The notes beneath the pieces are model-generated. The model saw only the letters and a list, made by a program, of their open reading frames with translations, ran no database searches and was not told the DNA's origin. This document shows positions 45,717 to 56,680 of a stretch of 64,000 nucleotides of DNA, piece by piece. How positions within the stretch are numbered: the stretch's first letter is position 1; every line of letters starts with the position of its first letter. This DNA comes from Ananas comosus. Taxonomy: Eukaryota; Streptophyta; Magnoliopsida; Poales; Bromeliaceae. The stretch spans positions 10,666,733 through 10,730,732 of the forward strand of contig NC_033629.1 of the NCBI RefSeq assembly GCF_001540865.1, written 5' to 3'. The position numbers and the translations under genes were made by a program.

Positions 45717-47075
45717 TCAGATTTTGTGGGATTACATTTGTTAATCGATATATTTTATGGGCCTGTATATGTAGATTTATCTTGTTATCCTTATAATCGT
45801 GATTCTTCTTGCTTTTTGATTTTTGCTTATCATATGGTATGATTGTGATTTAAATGCTTACTTTCATTATGGACTGGTGATATCTTTTAGTTTGACTTTT
45901 TATTTTACCAGATATCGAGCTTGTGCTCTAAAATGGCATCCGGATCGTCACAATGGTTCATCAAAGGTGAGCCTGGATATATGTGCTTTCATTTTTTCCC
46001 TCCTATTTTGACCTAAACAAAAAATTGTTAGTTCTAAGCTTGGTAGAGGATGAGGGTTGGCGTTTAAGTTGCATGGTACATTTAACTTATGAAAATTATT
46101 CCACACGTCATATTCATAATGAGTTAGTGATTCCATAACTAATACTATACCTATACGAGAGTTTTTAGGACCAAGAAAGGCATTTGAAGAATGCTTAATT
46201 GTTTGAAGTGAAGTTTCTGGATTTGTTGAGTTGGTTATCTGACTTTCTGGTGTCATGTGACTCATGCTATTGGGCCCATTTTGATAATGTTGTGGCTAAA
46301 AGCACTATTTTTATACTATGGAAGACCTGAGAAATCCAAAAGCGCTATCAATGTTTCTTTCTCTAATGCTTTAAAATTGCGATTGCAACTGCCACTGGAG
46401 AAGCATGTGGTGCTTCTCTACATGCTTCTCTGGTGGTAGTTGTGACTGCAATTTCATAGTGTAAATAAAGGGAAGATTGAAAACACTTTTAAAATTTTTG
46501 GGCCTTTCATAGTGTAAAAATGATGCTTTTAGCCACCATATTACCAAATTAGGCTTAGTATGATTTCATGAATAATTAGTAGGAAAATAGAACGAGAAGT
46601 CCACCCTCCACATAAAGAGAGGTAGCAGATATTATATGCTCTATGCAAAGGGCTTCTGAGAATCGACATTAAGGAGGCATATGGATATGTAAGCTTAAAC
46701 ATTAAAGCATTATTACCAGCCTAATAGATGAAAGAGGGAGCAGTCTTTTTGAGACCTATAACTTTATGATGCTTTTGAATTTTTGCTGTATGTAAAAAAT
46801 GAAACTGATTTATCTTATTCATCAGAAGGCTTACGGTCAATATTTAGAGAGTATTTTCTGTTTTGAAATTTATGATTTATCTTGACATATATTACTTTGC
46901 GTGCAATATAATTTGAACCAAAAAGTTTGTGCTATTTAGTTCTCATTCTTTTGATATTGGAGCTTGTAGTGCAATTTAAGTATTATTTATGCATGGACAG
47001 GTGGCAGCTGAGGAGAAATTCAAGCATTGCAGTGCAGCTTACAAGACACTATGTGATAGGTTAGCTACAAGTTAA
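41496..47075 (+). CDS. J-domain (DnaJ-like) protein, probably organelle-targeted (6 exons)
   Basis: Exons: 41496-41669, 42141-42233, 44137-44260, 44748-45042, 45912-45966, 47001-47075; phases agree and give 271 residues. The N-terminus (MRRSFAAPSPPLRTAMNHVR, then Ala/Arg-rich to HSTPVLERKRR) has the look of a mitochondrial presequence. The middle has a basic patch (YAKRRRNKESK) and an acidic SSDDDDDSDVE stretch (139-149). The C-terminal 65 residues are a J-domain: SARQALGMS, VKSAYRACALKWHPDRH with HPD at 238-240, then AAEEKFKHCSAAYKTLCDR. HPD stimulates Hsp70 ATPase, so it should act as an Hsp70 co-chaperone; no zinc-finger or G/F region is present (class C). I cannot name the orthologue. The introns hold several MITE-like repeats. 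It converges on the fibrillin gene. Confidence 0.9.
43112..43728. mobile_element. Inverted-repeat element in J-protein intron 2
   Basis: The left end AATTAGTTAATTAATTCGGA mirrors the right end GCGAATTAACTAATTATGAG. The arms are full of AATTCGGATT, TTATTCGCGAATAAT and related words in both orientations. Non-coding, hAT-like in style; target duplication not resolved. Confidence 0.55.
45472..45645. mobile_element. Foldback MITE in J-protein intron 4
   Basis: AACTAGAATACTTTTGATAG, AATAATGTTTACTATCTGCC and TTTTAGCCCTTGGAT at the left are mirrored by ATCCAAGGGCTAGAAAGCAG, ATAGTAAACATTATT and TAGTACATTCTAG at the right. (AT)n and (CT)n tracts bound it, as for the other foldback elements in the window. 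Confidence 0.6.
45646..45713. repeat. (CT)n(AT)n compound microsatellite in J-protein intron 4
   Basis: About 19 CT units run directly into about 14 AT units. It directly adjoins the foldback element. Confidence 0.9.
46272..46555. mobile_element. MITE with about 55-bp inverted ends in J-protein intron 5
   Basis: The left arm (CCCATTTTGATAATGTTGTG, GCTAAAAGCACTATTTTTAT) is mirrored by the right arm (TAAAAATGATGCTTTTAGCC, ACCATATTACCAAATTAGGC). The interior has a second small inverted repeat around GAGAAGCATG. It is non-coding. Confidence 0.65.
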
Positions 47076-47775
47076 GATAAAAGGTTTTAAAACATTGAAA
47101 CCCATTTCGGATATCATTCTTATGCAAGGGAGGGAAATAATCTGCGAAATTGGATATGATGGAGAGCGCTGCACCGACATCTATTTCCTCGTCAGTTTTT
47201 TATTGTAACAAAGAATAAGTTATCCACAAAATCTTCAAGTAGAGAGGGATTTCCTCTTGCGGTAAATTTAGCGTACCATTTGAAATGATGTTTTTAGATA
47301 TTATTGTTACTTAAAAGCTAGATTAAAGGCATATAAGCTACGTTCCAATCTGTGTTGAGACTTGGTGCTTTTGTTCAGTCATTTGTATCTAGAGCTGCTG
47401 GTTTAAGAGTACATGATTAAACTTGTCACGGAAATGTGTTGCAACCGGATAATGAAAGAGACTGTAGCATTCTTATATGTGCAGTTTCGCAAAGAGACTC
47501 ATATCTGGTATATAGAGAATTGCATTTACTGAATTTCTTGTTTGAAGCTTCGTGAAGTTTTGGTAAAATAGAATCAGTCATGGAAATTTTGGCTTTATTG
47601 TGTATCATGTGTGATCTAGTTTGTTGTGGAGATTCTCTAGAAAAGTAGGTACAAGAATTTGCAATATGTTGTTGGGTTTCCTCTACTACATAAAATTCTC
47701 ACTATACTGAAGCTAGCGAAAAGGGTAATCTCTTGATTTTGTTGTTGTTGTTGAAGAATAAAGCTACTACATTTA

Positions 47776-48371
47776 GAGCTTGTTTGGTTCAATGGTGGAA
47801 TTGGAATGGATAATGAAATGGGAATGAATTGGAATGGTAATTGGAATGGCCCACTCCCCCAAGACGTTTGGTTTATTTGTGGATTCGGAGTTGGAATGAG
47901 TTATTCAAATTTTATTGTTTGGTTCGTGTAAACTAAAAAAATTATAGGATGCTATAATACTAATTTTACTCTCAAATATAAATTTATATTATTTAAAATT
48001 TATGAAAAATATAATACTATTCTCTAATAAGTTTTTCAAAAAAAATATCAAATTTATTTTTAAAAACTTTTATTGATGTGAGTTAGGGATAGGGTTTTGA
48101 GAGAGGATAGGTTTTTTTTTTTTTTGATGAGAAAGGGATGAAAAGAAGGAGGGTGAAATGGTCACATGGGTTTCGAGAACTTAGTGGGCTTTCAGAATAA
48201 AACCTCAATCCGGACTAGAAGACCATAATCAAGTTGAAGCTAATGGGCCATTCCCATTCCAGTCCGGAATAGGAATCCCCAACCGATTCATGCGAACTAA
48301 ACAAAATTAACCGAATTTGATCAAATCGATTCCCATTCCATACCCAAAATGGATGAACCAAACAAGCCCTC
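47776..48371. mobile_element. hAT-like MITE between the convergent genes
   Basis: The left end AGCTTGTTTGGTTCAATGG mirrors the right end CCATTTTGGGT ... ATGAACCAAACAAGCCCT, with GGAATGG/CCATTCC words repeated in opposite orientation along the arms. No coding capacity. It sits in the 3' intergenic space of the J-protein and fibrillin genes. Confidence 0.6.
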
Positions 48372-48652
48372 ACAGTGAAACGCCTTTCATGCGGAAATCC
48401 AAATGGCACACAATTGCTTACAGTGAAAAGGTCTGCCAATCTGTTTGTTTTATGATTTTCAGCATTAGATTTTTTAGATTGCACATCAACCTACTAATTC
48501 AAGCTTCACTTTGGATCACTCAAATAAGGCCACATTTTGAAGTGCCTCATGATTTTCTCTTCTAACAGGGATGAGTTATTTTACAGCAACAAAATTCTAG
48601 TAACCTACCCTTTAATCCTTGGACATATGGTACTCCTTCAATAAATATATTT

Positions 48653-50825
48653 TCAATTTTTCGTATCGATGCGCAAATGAACAAGTGTGCCCATGTCACC
48701 TCTGGTAACTCTGATCTTGTTGTCAATATACCTGCAGGAAGATGAAAGCATCACTAATAAACTTCTGGCACAAGTTATTTTCCATAATGCAAACAATTTT
48801 GTTTATGAGACAACACAATTAATCAAAAATAAACGACATGATAAGAGCTTTTCGGAGTTGCATATCGCAGATACAACTTAACAAAAATTGAATCCATTTA
48901 GGAATTCAACATGGATCAGATTCAAATGTGGCTATTAGTAATTCCTTTTTGTCGTTCTTTGAATATTTTTATGGCAATTGGATAGCTTACACAATTTCCA
49001 TGTCGAATTTCTTTTCGGCATTTAAGGGGAGCTTCAGTGCACCAAGCTGAGCCGATCCTTCATTCATTGTTACACTGTAGGTGTTTCTATCAGATCCTTT
49101 GCTGCAAATAAAGCAAAAGATTAATCCAATATAACAATCCGTATTTTTACATGGATGAACATCAGAGGCTAAAATATGATGAGTTCAAAACCAAATTCAA
49201 GTTCCATGATACCTGTTCTAAAATCAAATTAGACAACGTGATGTGATTTATGAGTTATATAGAATTTAACAAAGTGCCTATTTAAAGCCTTAGGGCCTCT
49301 TTGGTCCAGCTAGAGCTTCTGCAAAAGTGTTATTTCAGTAGAGTTGATTTAAGAAGCATTATAATTTTTCGTTACAGCCTTCTCAGTAGCATCTTGTTGT
49401 GGCAAAAAGAAAAGCTTTAAATTGGAAATTTTGTTTTCCTGCTCAAGTTCTTGTTTTAGCTTCTAATCAAAGTAAAAGCTCCAACACATTTTGCTAGGTT
49501 CTTTCATCAAAAGCTACTAGTTGTTGCAGTGAAGAAACTATTCCAGAAGCCAAGCGAAACATGAACTTTTTGTCTGCAAACTAAATTTTCACAAAGCCAG
49601 TAGTCTTATCAACATATATCACACTGCAATGGTCCTTAGCGCACACACATAGACCTTTTACTAGATCCTTGACATTGGAGTAAAAAGTATGAAAACAATT
49701 AAAAGATCAGTGAGGAAAGAAAATGGATAAAAAATAGTTCTTAAAACAGCATAAACTCACATCAGAGTGCCACTTGCTCTAACAGTTAGACCCAGAACAG
49801 GAATTACTACATTCTCTAGCTTCCCATCTTCCTTTATTATCTGCAAGGAAACATCAGGCTGCATAAGAATTGACATAAACACATTGAGTATATGGAGGCT
49901 TAGTTTCCTTTATTAGAAAGTATTTTGCTTTTGAAACTTGTTTTGCAACTAACCTGCAAGCCCTTGAGACCATTGGCAGCAATCGATGACCAACTTTCAT
50001 CTTCTGACTGAACGCAAAAATTTTGAAATGATATCAGTAACGATTACGGTGAAATAGTTAGATAGCCTTTTGATGAGTTACTGGAATCTGAGTTAATTGA
50101 TAGATAAATTGCATTTAATTTGATATATCAATATGTGGTCCGGCTAATGCTGGGGAATTTAGAACTATTATCGTCAAACTCAAATTTAAATAAATTCCTT
50201 CAAAAGTGAATGATCAATTGTAGGGACACTGAGAACAACAAAACCAAAATTGATCCTTTAAATACTCAAATTATCGGCAGTGAGTCTTCTTCTACGTGTA
50301 TCTATACATCGATGCATGAGTGCGTGCATGCATTCCAATAGTCATTTACATATGTTTCTATAGATAGATAAATATATGCAAAGCATATGCAAAAAGTTGC
50401 TTGGTTGTTCAAAATTTAACCTGTGAAGCCCACAACAATTGCCACTCTCCCTCGAGAGTTCCCAAGTGACCTCCTTCAATCTCCTTTTTATTTAAAGCAA
50501 TGAGTTCATCTATAACCTGTTTAGCATACCAATTAGATCATAACTATATGAACCATAATTTACCGAACTTATGCGCGTGTACAAATTGTTCACGCCGTTA
50601 GGTCACACCTCTTCAACTCCTGTCCCAGAAGATATGGCTGATAGTAACCTTTGTCTTGGTTCGGTTTTCTTTTGTAGCACAAATGTTGTTCCCTGCACTA
50701 TATATTATTCAATAAAGAAGAGAAATAAAAGTATGAGTAGCTCACAAAAAAAATGCATGAATAGATATTTCATACATAGTCCTGCAAAGTTACCTACATA
50801 TGCTCTTGAATGACTTAATTCTTGC

Positions 50826-50856
<31 letters not shown>

Positions 50857-53296
50857 CGTGCATTTACCAAATAGTTAAACAGTTGGATCACTCCCGAACA
50901 TACGGGTGTGTGTGTAAAAATTGAACTTCTGACAGGCGTATACATAGGGCCAAATTCTAAAAGATGATTTTGCTGGGATACATGCATGTAAAAGTTCCAA
51001 GTAAAAATAACAAAGTTGAATAGGTGTTTTGTGCTAAAGAGATAGATGTAAGTACATGAGGATGTATGAAGATTAAAACAATTGGACAAATATGATAAAA
51101 GTATTACCTTATTCCCTCTTGAAATTCGCATGTTTCCGGTATGAGATAAGTAAGTCGTGTCCAGCCACCCCTTTGCTTCATCTCCGAGAAGCCTAAAGGG
51201 CACCGGATACGGAACCTTGAAAGGCAAAAATTTGAAGGAGAATGCTGCACGGTCGAATCGGAATAGGATGCGCTTCCCATCTTCTACTGTTGCTGCTGCC
51301 TTGGCGTAAATTCGAAAAAAAAAATCATTTTAAGTCGCAAGAAATCTAAGGGGAAACAGAAGCCAAATTGAAGTTAGCATATCACTCGTGTGTCTTCGTG
51401 TTGTCTAGGATGGGATAATACACATTAGTAGCTTTATCACTTTGTTGAACAAATAATAATCGTCAGAGAAACAAATGCCGACGCTGAACCTCATTTATAA
51501 AGAATCATGTAGTCTTTTTAGTATCAAAAATACTGAGCAACACTGTTCATCTTTCATGCAAAGGGTAAAGCTTATGCGAATTATCTTAGACCAGTTTGCA
51601 AGAAAAAGTACTCATCATGTGAAATCCAAAATCTATGAATGAAGTCTTAATTAGATTAGCTACATATATAAAGGAAGAGCAACTGAAGGAACATATGGAA
51701 TTCACGAAGATGAGTATATGTAACTACACATTCAGAAGAAACTTGGTATAACAGTTCGTAGTAAATGCTTCTGGTTTCTTTTTTTTTTTAGCCCCTTTTG
51801 ATGCAAAATAACTACCTCTACTTTAAGTTCGCCAATTGCATCTGAGAACATGACGATGTTGGACACCCTTGGATCATCTGTTCTAAGGTAGACCTCCTGA
51901 AAGATCTTGAAAAAATCAACTCCAACGAATGTCCTCTGCAAAATATACGAAATGTGAAGTGAAAGAAATCATAGTTTCAAATAGTGAAAGAAAGGGAAAA
52001 TAGAGAATAAATAAGGTTTAAATGAAGGTATATTATCGCACAAGTTCACTCTGATAGATTTACCAAAAGGTAGGGTAATAACTTCAGATAAAAATCACGC
52101 AGAACTTCATGCTTCGGAACTAAATATTTCCCTGAAAAGTGGCAGGGATTTTATCTTTACGGAGGGCAAATTCGAAACTTTCAATGATGAAAGTCTTTTG
52201 ATCAATCAATCAATCATATTTTGGGAACCACTGACAAGAATAAGTGAAGAAAACTTGTCTAATCAGAAATTTTGCTTCATTGCGATGGTCGAGCACAGTG
52301 GTTAATTGAACAGTGTCATATGTTTATTGCAAAGCATGCATGCTTTATAATGTTTCCTTACCTGAATTGGAGATGCAGTTCCAGGTCTTGTAGTGAAAAT
52401 GAGCTGCCAGCAACCCTCAATCAAGCTGGAACTTGTCTGCACAAAAAAGATTCATAGATATCTTTTAACTGCAAATTCTGTAACTAGGACTATGACAGTA
52501 TGAGTGTATCAATAAAACATCTACTAATGCATGCAAAGAAGCATATGAGTGAATCTGTTCTAAGTCAAAAGTACTAAACTATTGAAAAAAGTTACTTGAA
52601 TCGAAAATTCCCAGAAAAGATATGAATTGAAGAACAACACTAGTCCTTGGTAGATCAAAATGACTAATCAGCTTTATATCATTTAGATCATTGCCCATAA
52701 TTTTAGTACCCTTTTAAATGTAGAAATGATGATAAAAATGAAGGCTCATTAATTTACCCTAAGTTATAATAAGATTAATAATGTATATGGAACTCACTGG
52801 ATCAGGCACACCTTTCAGAGTTTCTAGGGTTTGCACAGCACGCTCGACCTCCTGTAAAAATGTACACAGCGTTAGATCCGAACTGTTACTCAAAAGTTGG
52901 TCTGATAAAGAAAATGACTCAGAAATAGTCTTTTATCATTGAGCACTGAATTTGATAAAGCTATTACGTAATAACGGAAATCGTGAAACCTGGGCCTACT
53001 CTATGGACCGACGCAGAGAAAAAAACAGCCTCTCTGTAAATGGAGAAATTTGGCGCAATTCCCCCGAACTTCTAAATTAGACATCCGAACGACATTCGGG
53101 TGAGTTCTACAGTTAGAGGGAAAAAATTGTTGTGTGCACTCAATGCATCCGTGCAACTACGAAGCACAAAATTCCCCGATCCTCACCTGTTTTATTTTGT
53201 ATTTGTAAAGCCTTAATAGTCTCATATCGAATGAAAAAATGATTCTGATTATATTATAAGAAATCTCGCACTCTAGTAATAATAACTGAACCTTGG

Positions 53297-53327
<31 letters not shown>

Positions 53328-53753
53328 GCGGGTTGGATCGTTATATTTTCAATCCAACCATCTGATTTCGATCCCCGGAATATAAAGAGGAGAGAGTGCC
53401 TGGAGCTGCTGCGGAGAGGCGGCGCGGCCTCGGCCTTGGATTCCGAGAAGGGCCTCGATGAGTGCGGCCTCGGGATCGGTGAAGGAGATCTCCTCCTGCT
53501 GCTGCTGCTGCTGCTGCTGCGCTCGCTCAGTGAGCGAGGATGAGATCGGGCCGATCGATCGGCAGAGAGGAGGCGGCGGCGGCGGCGGCTTCTTCCGGCC
53601 CAATCTCCAGAAGAGGCGGCCGCGCGGGGCAGAAGGCATAGGGGTTGAGAGGCAGCAGGCGGCGGCGGCGGCCGACGGCAGCGGCGGAAGCAGGGGAGGA
53701 GGAGGGTGATGAAGGCGGAGGGAGAGATTCGCGGCTCTGCCTGCGGCTGCCAT
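48653..53753 (-). CDS. PAP12: Plastid-lipid-associated protein/fibrillin, PAP12 (FBN10) type (11 exons)
   Basis: Fibrillins coat plastoglobules and thylakoid membranes and bind lipids. Exons (minus strand): 53753-53400, 52851-52798, 52436-52362, 51935-51816, 51299-51108, 50692-50609, 50516-50421, 50007-49954, 49840-49761, 49101-48991, 48731-48653, giving 432 residues. The N-terminus (R/S/P-rich, with polyPro 56-62 and polyGln 79-86) fits a transit peptide. Two PAP domains follow: the first with GVPDP, IEGCWQLIFTTRPGTASPIQ, FKVPYPVPFRLLGDEAKGWL and RISRGNKGTTFVL; the second with LEGEWQLLWASQ, ANGLKGLQIIKEDGK and the end YIDNKIRVTRGD. This two-domain order matches the family I recall as Arabidopsis At1g51110. 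Exon 1 has no usable GT donor in phase and seems to end at CAG|GC. The last exon overlaps no ATG-started ORF and was placed by similarity and phase. Confidence 0.9.
49291..49560. mobile_element. Weak inverted-repeat element in fibrillin intron 9
   Basis: AGGGCCTCTTTGGTCCAGCT with AGCTTCTGCAAAAGTG at the left loosely mirrors CCAGAAGCCAAGCGAAAC at the right. The pattern is typical of decayed GTTTGG-type MITEs, but pairing is poor. Confidence 0.3.
50823..50851. repeat. (TA)n microsatellite in fibrillin intron 5
   Basis: A short TA run between fibrillin exons 6 and 5. The minus-strand ORF reading from exon 5 into it is an intron read-through. Confidence 0.75.
53297..53327. repeat. (TTA)n microsatellite in fibrillin intron 1
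   Basis: About ten ATT/TTA units just downstream of exon 1. On the coding strand this gives an Asn run that is not part of the protein. Confidence 0.85.
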
Positions 53754-53847
53754 GAGGAGGACGACGATGAAGGAGGAGGAGCCGGCGGAGTTTGCCTCTT
53801 CTTGTGTAACAAAGCGCGCGAAACGCTTGGATTGGCTGAGAAACTGA

Positions 53848-53853
53848 CACGTG
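53848..53853 (-). promoter_or_regulatory. G-box upstream of the fibrillin gene
   Basis: A CACGTG palindrome in GACACGTGGACG, about 95 bp upstream of the fibrillin ATG, with an ATTGG (CCAAT) motif about 15 bp away. The spacing and order do not form an ERSE. G-boxes are common in light- and ABA-responsive plastid genes; function here is inferred. Confidence 0.35.
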
Positions 53854-53936
53854 GACGCAGAATCTGAAGGCCGTTATCTTTTGCCCGAAGAAATTAAAAA
53901 GTTGCTCTTTTCCAACACAAAAAAAAAGTAAAAAAA

Positions 53937-53967
<31 letters not shown>

Positions 53968-54061
53968 CGCACACAACAAGCTTTAGATGAACAATAGTAA
54001 CACTCTTTTAGTCAACAGTATAGATAATTACGGACTGTTTCTTACGTAAGCAACAAAGGGC

Positions 54062-54340
54062 TTAGTTGCTGGAGTAGGACTACTGTGCTATAAGGAGTAC
54101 AACAGTCCTTATACTTTTAACTTTTTAATTATCTATTAAGTTTGATCGGTGGTTAGAATGAGAGAGTGAGAAGATATTGAAGAGAAATTCAAGAAAAAGA
54201 AAAATTGAAACACTCAATTTCTCTCCAATACCTCCTTCCTCTCTCATTCTAACCACCCATTAAATTTGATGGGTGGTTAGAAAATTAGGAGCACAAGGAC
54301 TGCTGTGTTTCTAATAGCACAATAGCCCTGCTCTAGTTAT
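54062..54340. mobile_element. Foldback MITE
   Basis: The left arm TAGGACTACTGTGCTATAAG, continuing to TCGGTGGTTAGAATGAGAGA, is mirrored by TCTCATTCTAACCACCCATT and CTAATAGCACAATAGCCCTG. The centre also folds (GAAGATATTGAAGAGAAATT against AATTTCTCTCCAATACCTCC). It adjoins a truncated SINE at the right. Confidence 0.65.
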
Positions 54341-54447
54341 TGATACCTAAGATTTTCAAGTTCGAAATATTCTACTATATTTTCAATAAAGTTTTTTTAA
54401 ATAAAATAAACGAAGCGGGAAGCTTGCTATCTATCTCTTAAAAAATA
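54341..54447 (+). mobile_element. 5'-truncated SINE copy
   Basis: It retains AAGTTCGAAATATTC (decayed B box), ATAAAATAAACGAAGCGGGA and AGCTTGCTATCTATCTCTTA with an A-rich end. The A-box side is missing, next to the foldback element. Confidence 0.65.
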
Positions 54448-54486
54448 GTGTAGATAAGTTTTTTTAAAAATTTTTAGCATTAAAAA

Positions 54487-54489
54487 GAG

Positions 54490-54554
<65 letters not shown>
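54487..54554. repeat. (TA)n(GA)n compound microsatellite
   Basis: About 12 TA units followed by about 20 GA units, immediately left of the 544-bp foldback element. Confidence 0.9.
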
Positions 54555-54560
<6 letters not shown>

Positions 54561-55095
54561 GGCTACTATGTTATCGGAAGTATGGAGCCTTCCGTACTTC
54601 CAGCTCGTTTTCGATGTTGCGACTTTCGAATCGTCGATCGGCTCCGTTAAACTTGATCTAGAGTATTTGGAGTACCTAGAAAATAAATTTTATTATTTTT
54701 CGATATCATTTGCCTAGTGATCGAATGGGCTCAAAATCAACAAATTTCAATGGCCGTAGTGAGCCGTTTGCAAGTTTAACGGTGTAGAAATATCCAAATC
54801 ACGTGAAATTTTGATAGAAAATTCTTTATACTATATAAAACAAGATCAATATCTTTGATTTAAAATTTTAATGTCATATTATTACATTTTGTAAGATTTT
54901 TATTTTCAGCCGTTGATTTTGAGCCCCTTCGTTCACTAGGCAAATGATATCGTAAAATCATAAAATTTATTTTCTAGGTACTTCAAATACTCTAGATCAA
55001 GTTTAACGGAGCCGATCGACGATTCGAAAGTCGCAACATCGAAAACGAGCTGGAAGCACGGAAGGCTCCGTGCTTCCGATAGCATAGTAGCCTCA

Positions 55096-55098
<3 letters not shown>
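54555..55098. mobile_element. Foldback element with long inverted repeats in (TA)n/(GA)n
   Basis: The 544-bp element begins GAGTGAGGCTACTATG and ends CATAGTAGCCTCACTC, and the arms pair for roughly 200 bp (GGCTCCGTTAAACTTGATCT against AGATCAAGTTTAACGGAGCC). Close to each end is a self-complementary segment, GGAAGTATGGAGCCTTCCGT at the left and GGAAGCACGGAAGGCTCCGT at the right. No ORF of interest. Relatives lie at about 57.67-58.16 and 58.17-58.72 kb. Confidence 0.75.
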
Positions 55099-55172
<74 letters not shown>

Positions 55173-55173
55173 C

Positions 55174-55230
<57 letters not shown>
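55099..55230. repeat. Long (TA)n microsatellite
   Basis: About 130 bp of TA with a few TACATA interruptions, to the right of the foldback element. The minus-strand IY-rich ORF is an artefact. Confidence 0.92.
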
Positions 55231-55233
<3 letters not shown>

Positions 55234-55810
55234 TATATATTGTACAATATATAATTAAATAGTGCAAAATTAAAAAAATATTATAGACTATATATTATAT
55301 TATTTGACACATGTTGTACTATTTTTATAATCTGTTGCACCAATCAAATTACACCACATATAGTCAAATAATATAATATTTTTATTTTTTTTAATAAAAA
55401 AATTAAAAAATAGAAAAATACAAGGAGGAGGAGGATTTTGACATTCTTTTCCTTTCCCTTCTCCTCCTCCAGTTTTTGGCACCCTGCCGCGTCGAACTGC
55501 GTTGCTACTCACGCCCTTACATACCTTAGCTATCCGAGCCACGTTTGAGTCCTCGCCGTCATCGTCGGTGGCAGCGGAGATGTGGTCGAAGTATGGGGAG
55601 TGTATGAGTGGTCGAGGAGGAGGAGGAGGAGGAGGAGGAGGAGGGAGAAGAAGCGGGAGGAGCAAAAAAGAAAATGAAGACAGAATATGACTATTTTAGT
55701 CATTTTTTAAAAAAAATTCGATCTATATTGTAAAATCGAAAAATATGGCACAGAAACACAAAGCCGTTAAACTCTGTAAATGAAAAAACCTTGAAACAAA
55801 AAAACTTTTT
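55231..55810. other. Intergenic DNA with (GGA)n, no supported gene
   Basis: A minus-strand ORF (121 residues) starts in a (GGA)n tract (55614-55643), which gives a polyproline run. It then reads through moderate-GC DNA with a VARIAKVCKG segment, but no domain is recognisable. It could be a remnant of a first exon; evidence is weak. Confidence 0.3.
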
Positions 55811-55811
55811 A

Positions 55812-55971
55812 ACTGACTGTCCTTAGAGCAAGTGGTAAAAGACTTGATGGTTGGTATTCGAGATTCCAAGTTCGAATCCTAATTGATTCACATTTCTAGC
55901 TAAGTTTATTTTTAAATGAAATAAACGAAACGGGTAGCGTGCTACCTGTCTCTCAAAAAAAAAAAAAAAAA
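55812..55971 (+). mobile_element. SINE copy, full length
   Basis: GACTGTCCTTAGAGCAAGTG (A-box region), AAGTTCGAATCCTAATTGAT (B box), AAATGAAATAAACGAAACGG and the palindrome GGTAGCGTGCTACC, then poly(A). The flanks share an A/T-rich stretch but the duplication is not clear-cut. Confidence 0.82.
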
Positions 55972-56229
55972 GTTTGTTTTAAAAAAGAAAATTAAATTTT
56001 TATAGGAGTTTTATTAATTTGATATGACTTGGTTTAGTAAATCTAGTTTCACCTACGAAAGATAAAGACGTTTTATTTTTTTTAATTTTTTATTTAGTTA
56101 CTACAATCCTAGAATCATAATTTATTTATAAAAAATTAAAACTAAAAATAGTGAGCAATTATTTTACTTGTACAATATCATAATAAGTTATAATATTATA
56201 ATAAGTTATAACAGTACAAGAATTATTTT

Positions 56230-56680
56230 TTAAAAAAATTATGTGGATAGTTTGGTGACGATGCGGACGTTGAAAGTTTGGTCTTACGTCACTTCAAATA
56301 TGACTTGGCCCAATCCGACCTCACGTCATTTCGAACGTGATTCGACCCACTTGGTCTCCCTCCACAGGGTAGGATGTTCGCCCATTTAAGCCACCATTTA
56401 AATAAACAATTTCCTCCTCGGTATCTGCATATACTTGCAGCATGCGGAAATCGAACCCGCTAACCATTAATCCCAAAAGCTCAGTCGTTAGAAATACACA
56501 ACCAATTCACTTAAAGTGTATAGATACAACGCCCGCGGATTTCGATTGTGACTCGGTCTATTCAGCCTTATGCTCGAACATGACTCGGTCCAACTCACTC
56601 TCACGCAATTTTGAACATGACTCGGCCCACTTGGCCTCCCGCCACATGGCATAATGTTGGCCCATTTAAGCCAACGGCGT
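56230..56680. repeat. Direct repeat block, origin unknown
   Basis: Two related segments (around 56300-56395 and 56560-56670) share TGACTTGGCCCA/TGACTCGGCCCA, CACTTGG(T/C)CTCCC and GCCCATTTAAGCCA. GC content is higher than the flanks. The element GCGGATTTCGATTGTGACTC between them is related to the repeat in the AAGAB-like intron 1. It is probably a decayed retroelement. Confidence 0.4.

Noticed and set aside
53273..53979. Several long Pro/Ser/Ala-rich minus-strand ORFs around fibrillin exon 1
   Set aside because: They are other frames or upstream read-through of the GC-rich first exon; only the frame starting at 53753 joins to the PAP exons.
54992..55267. IY-rich 91-residue ORF
   Set aside because: It is translated (TA)n microsatellite.
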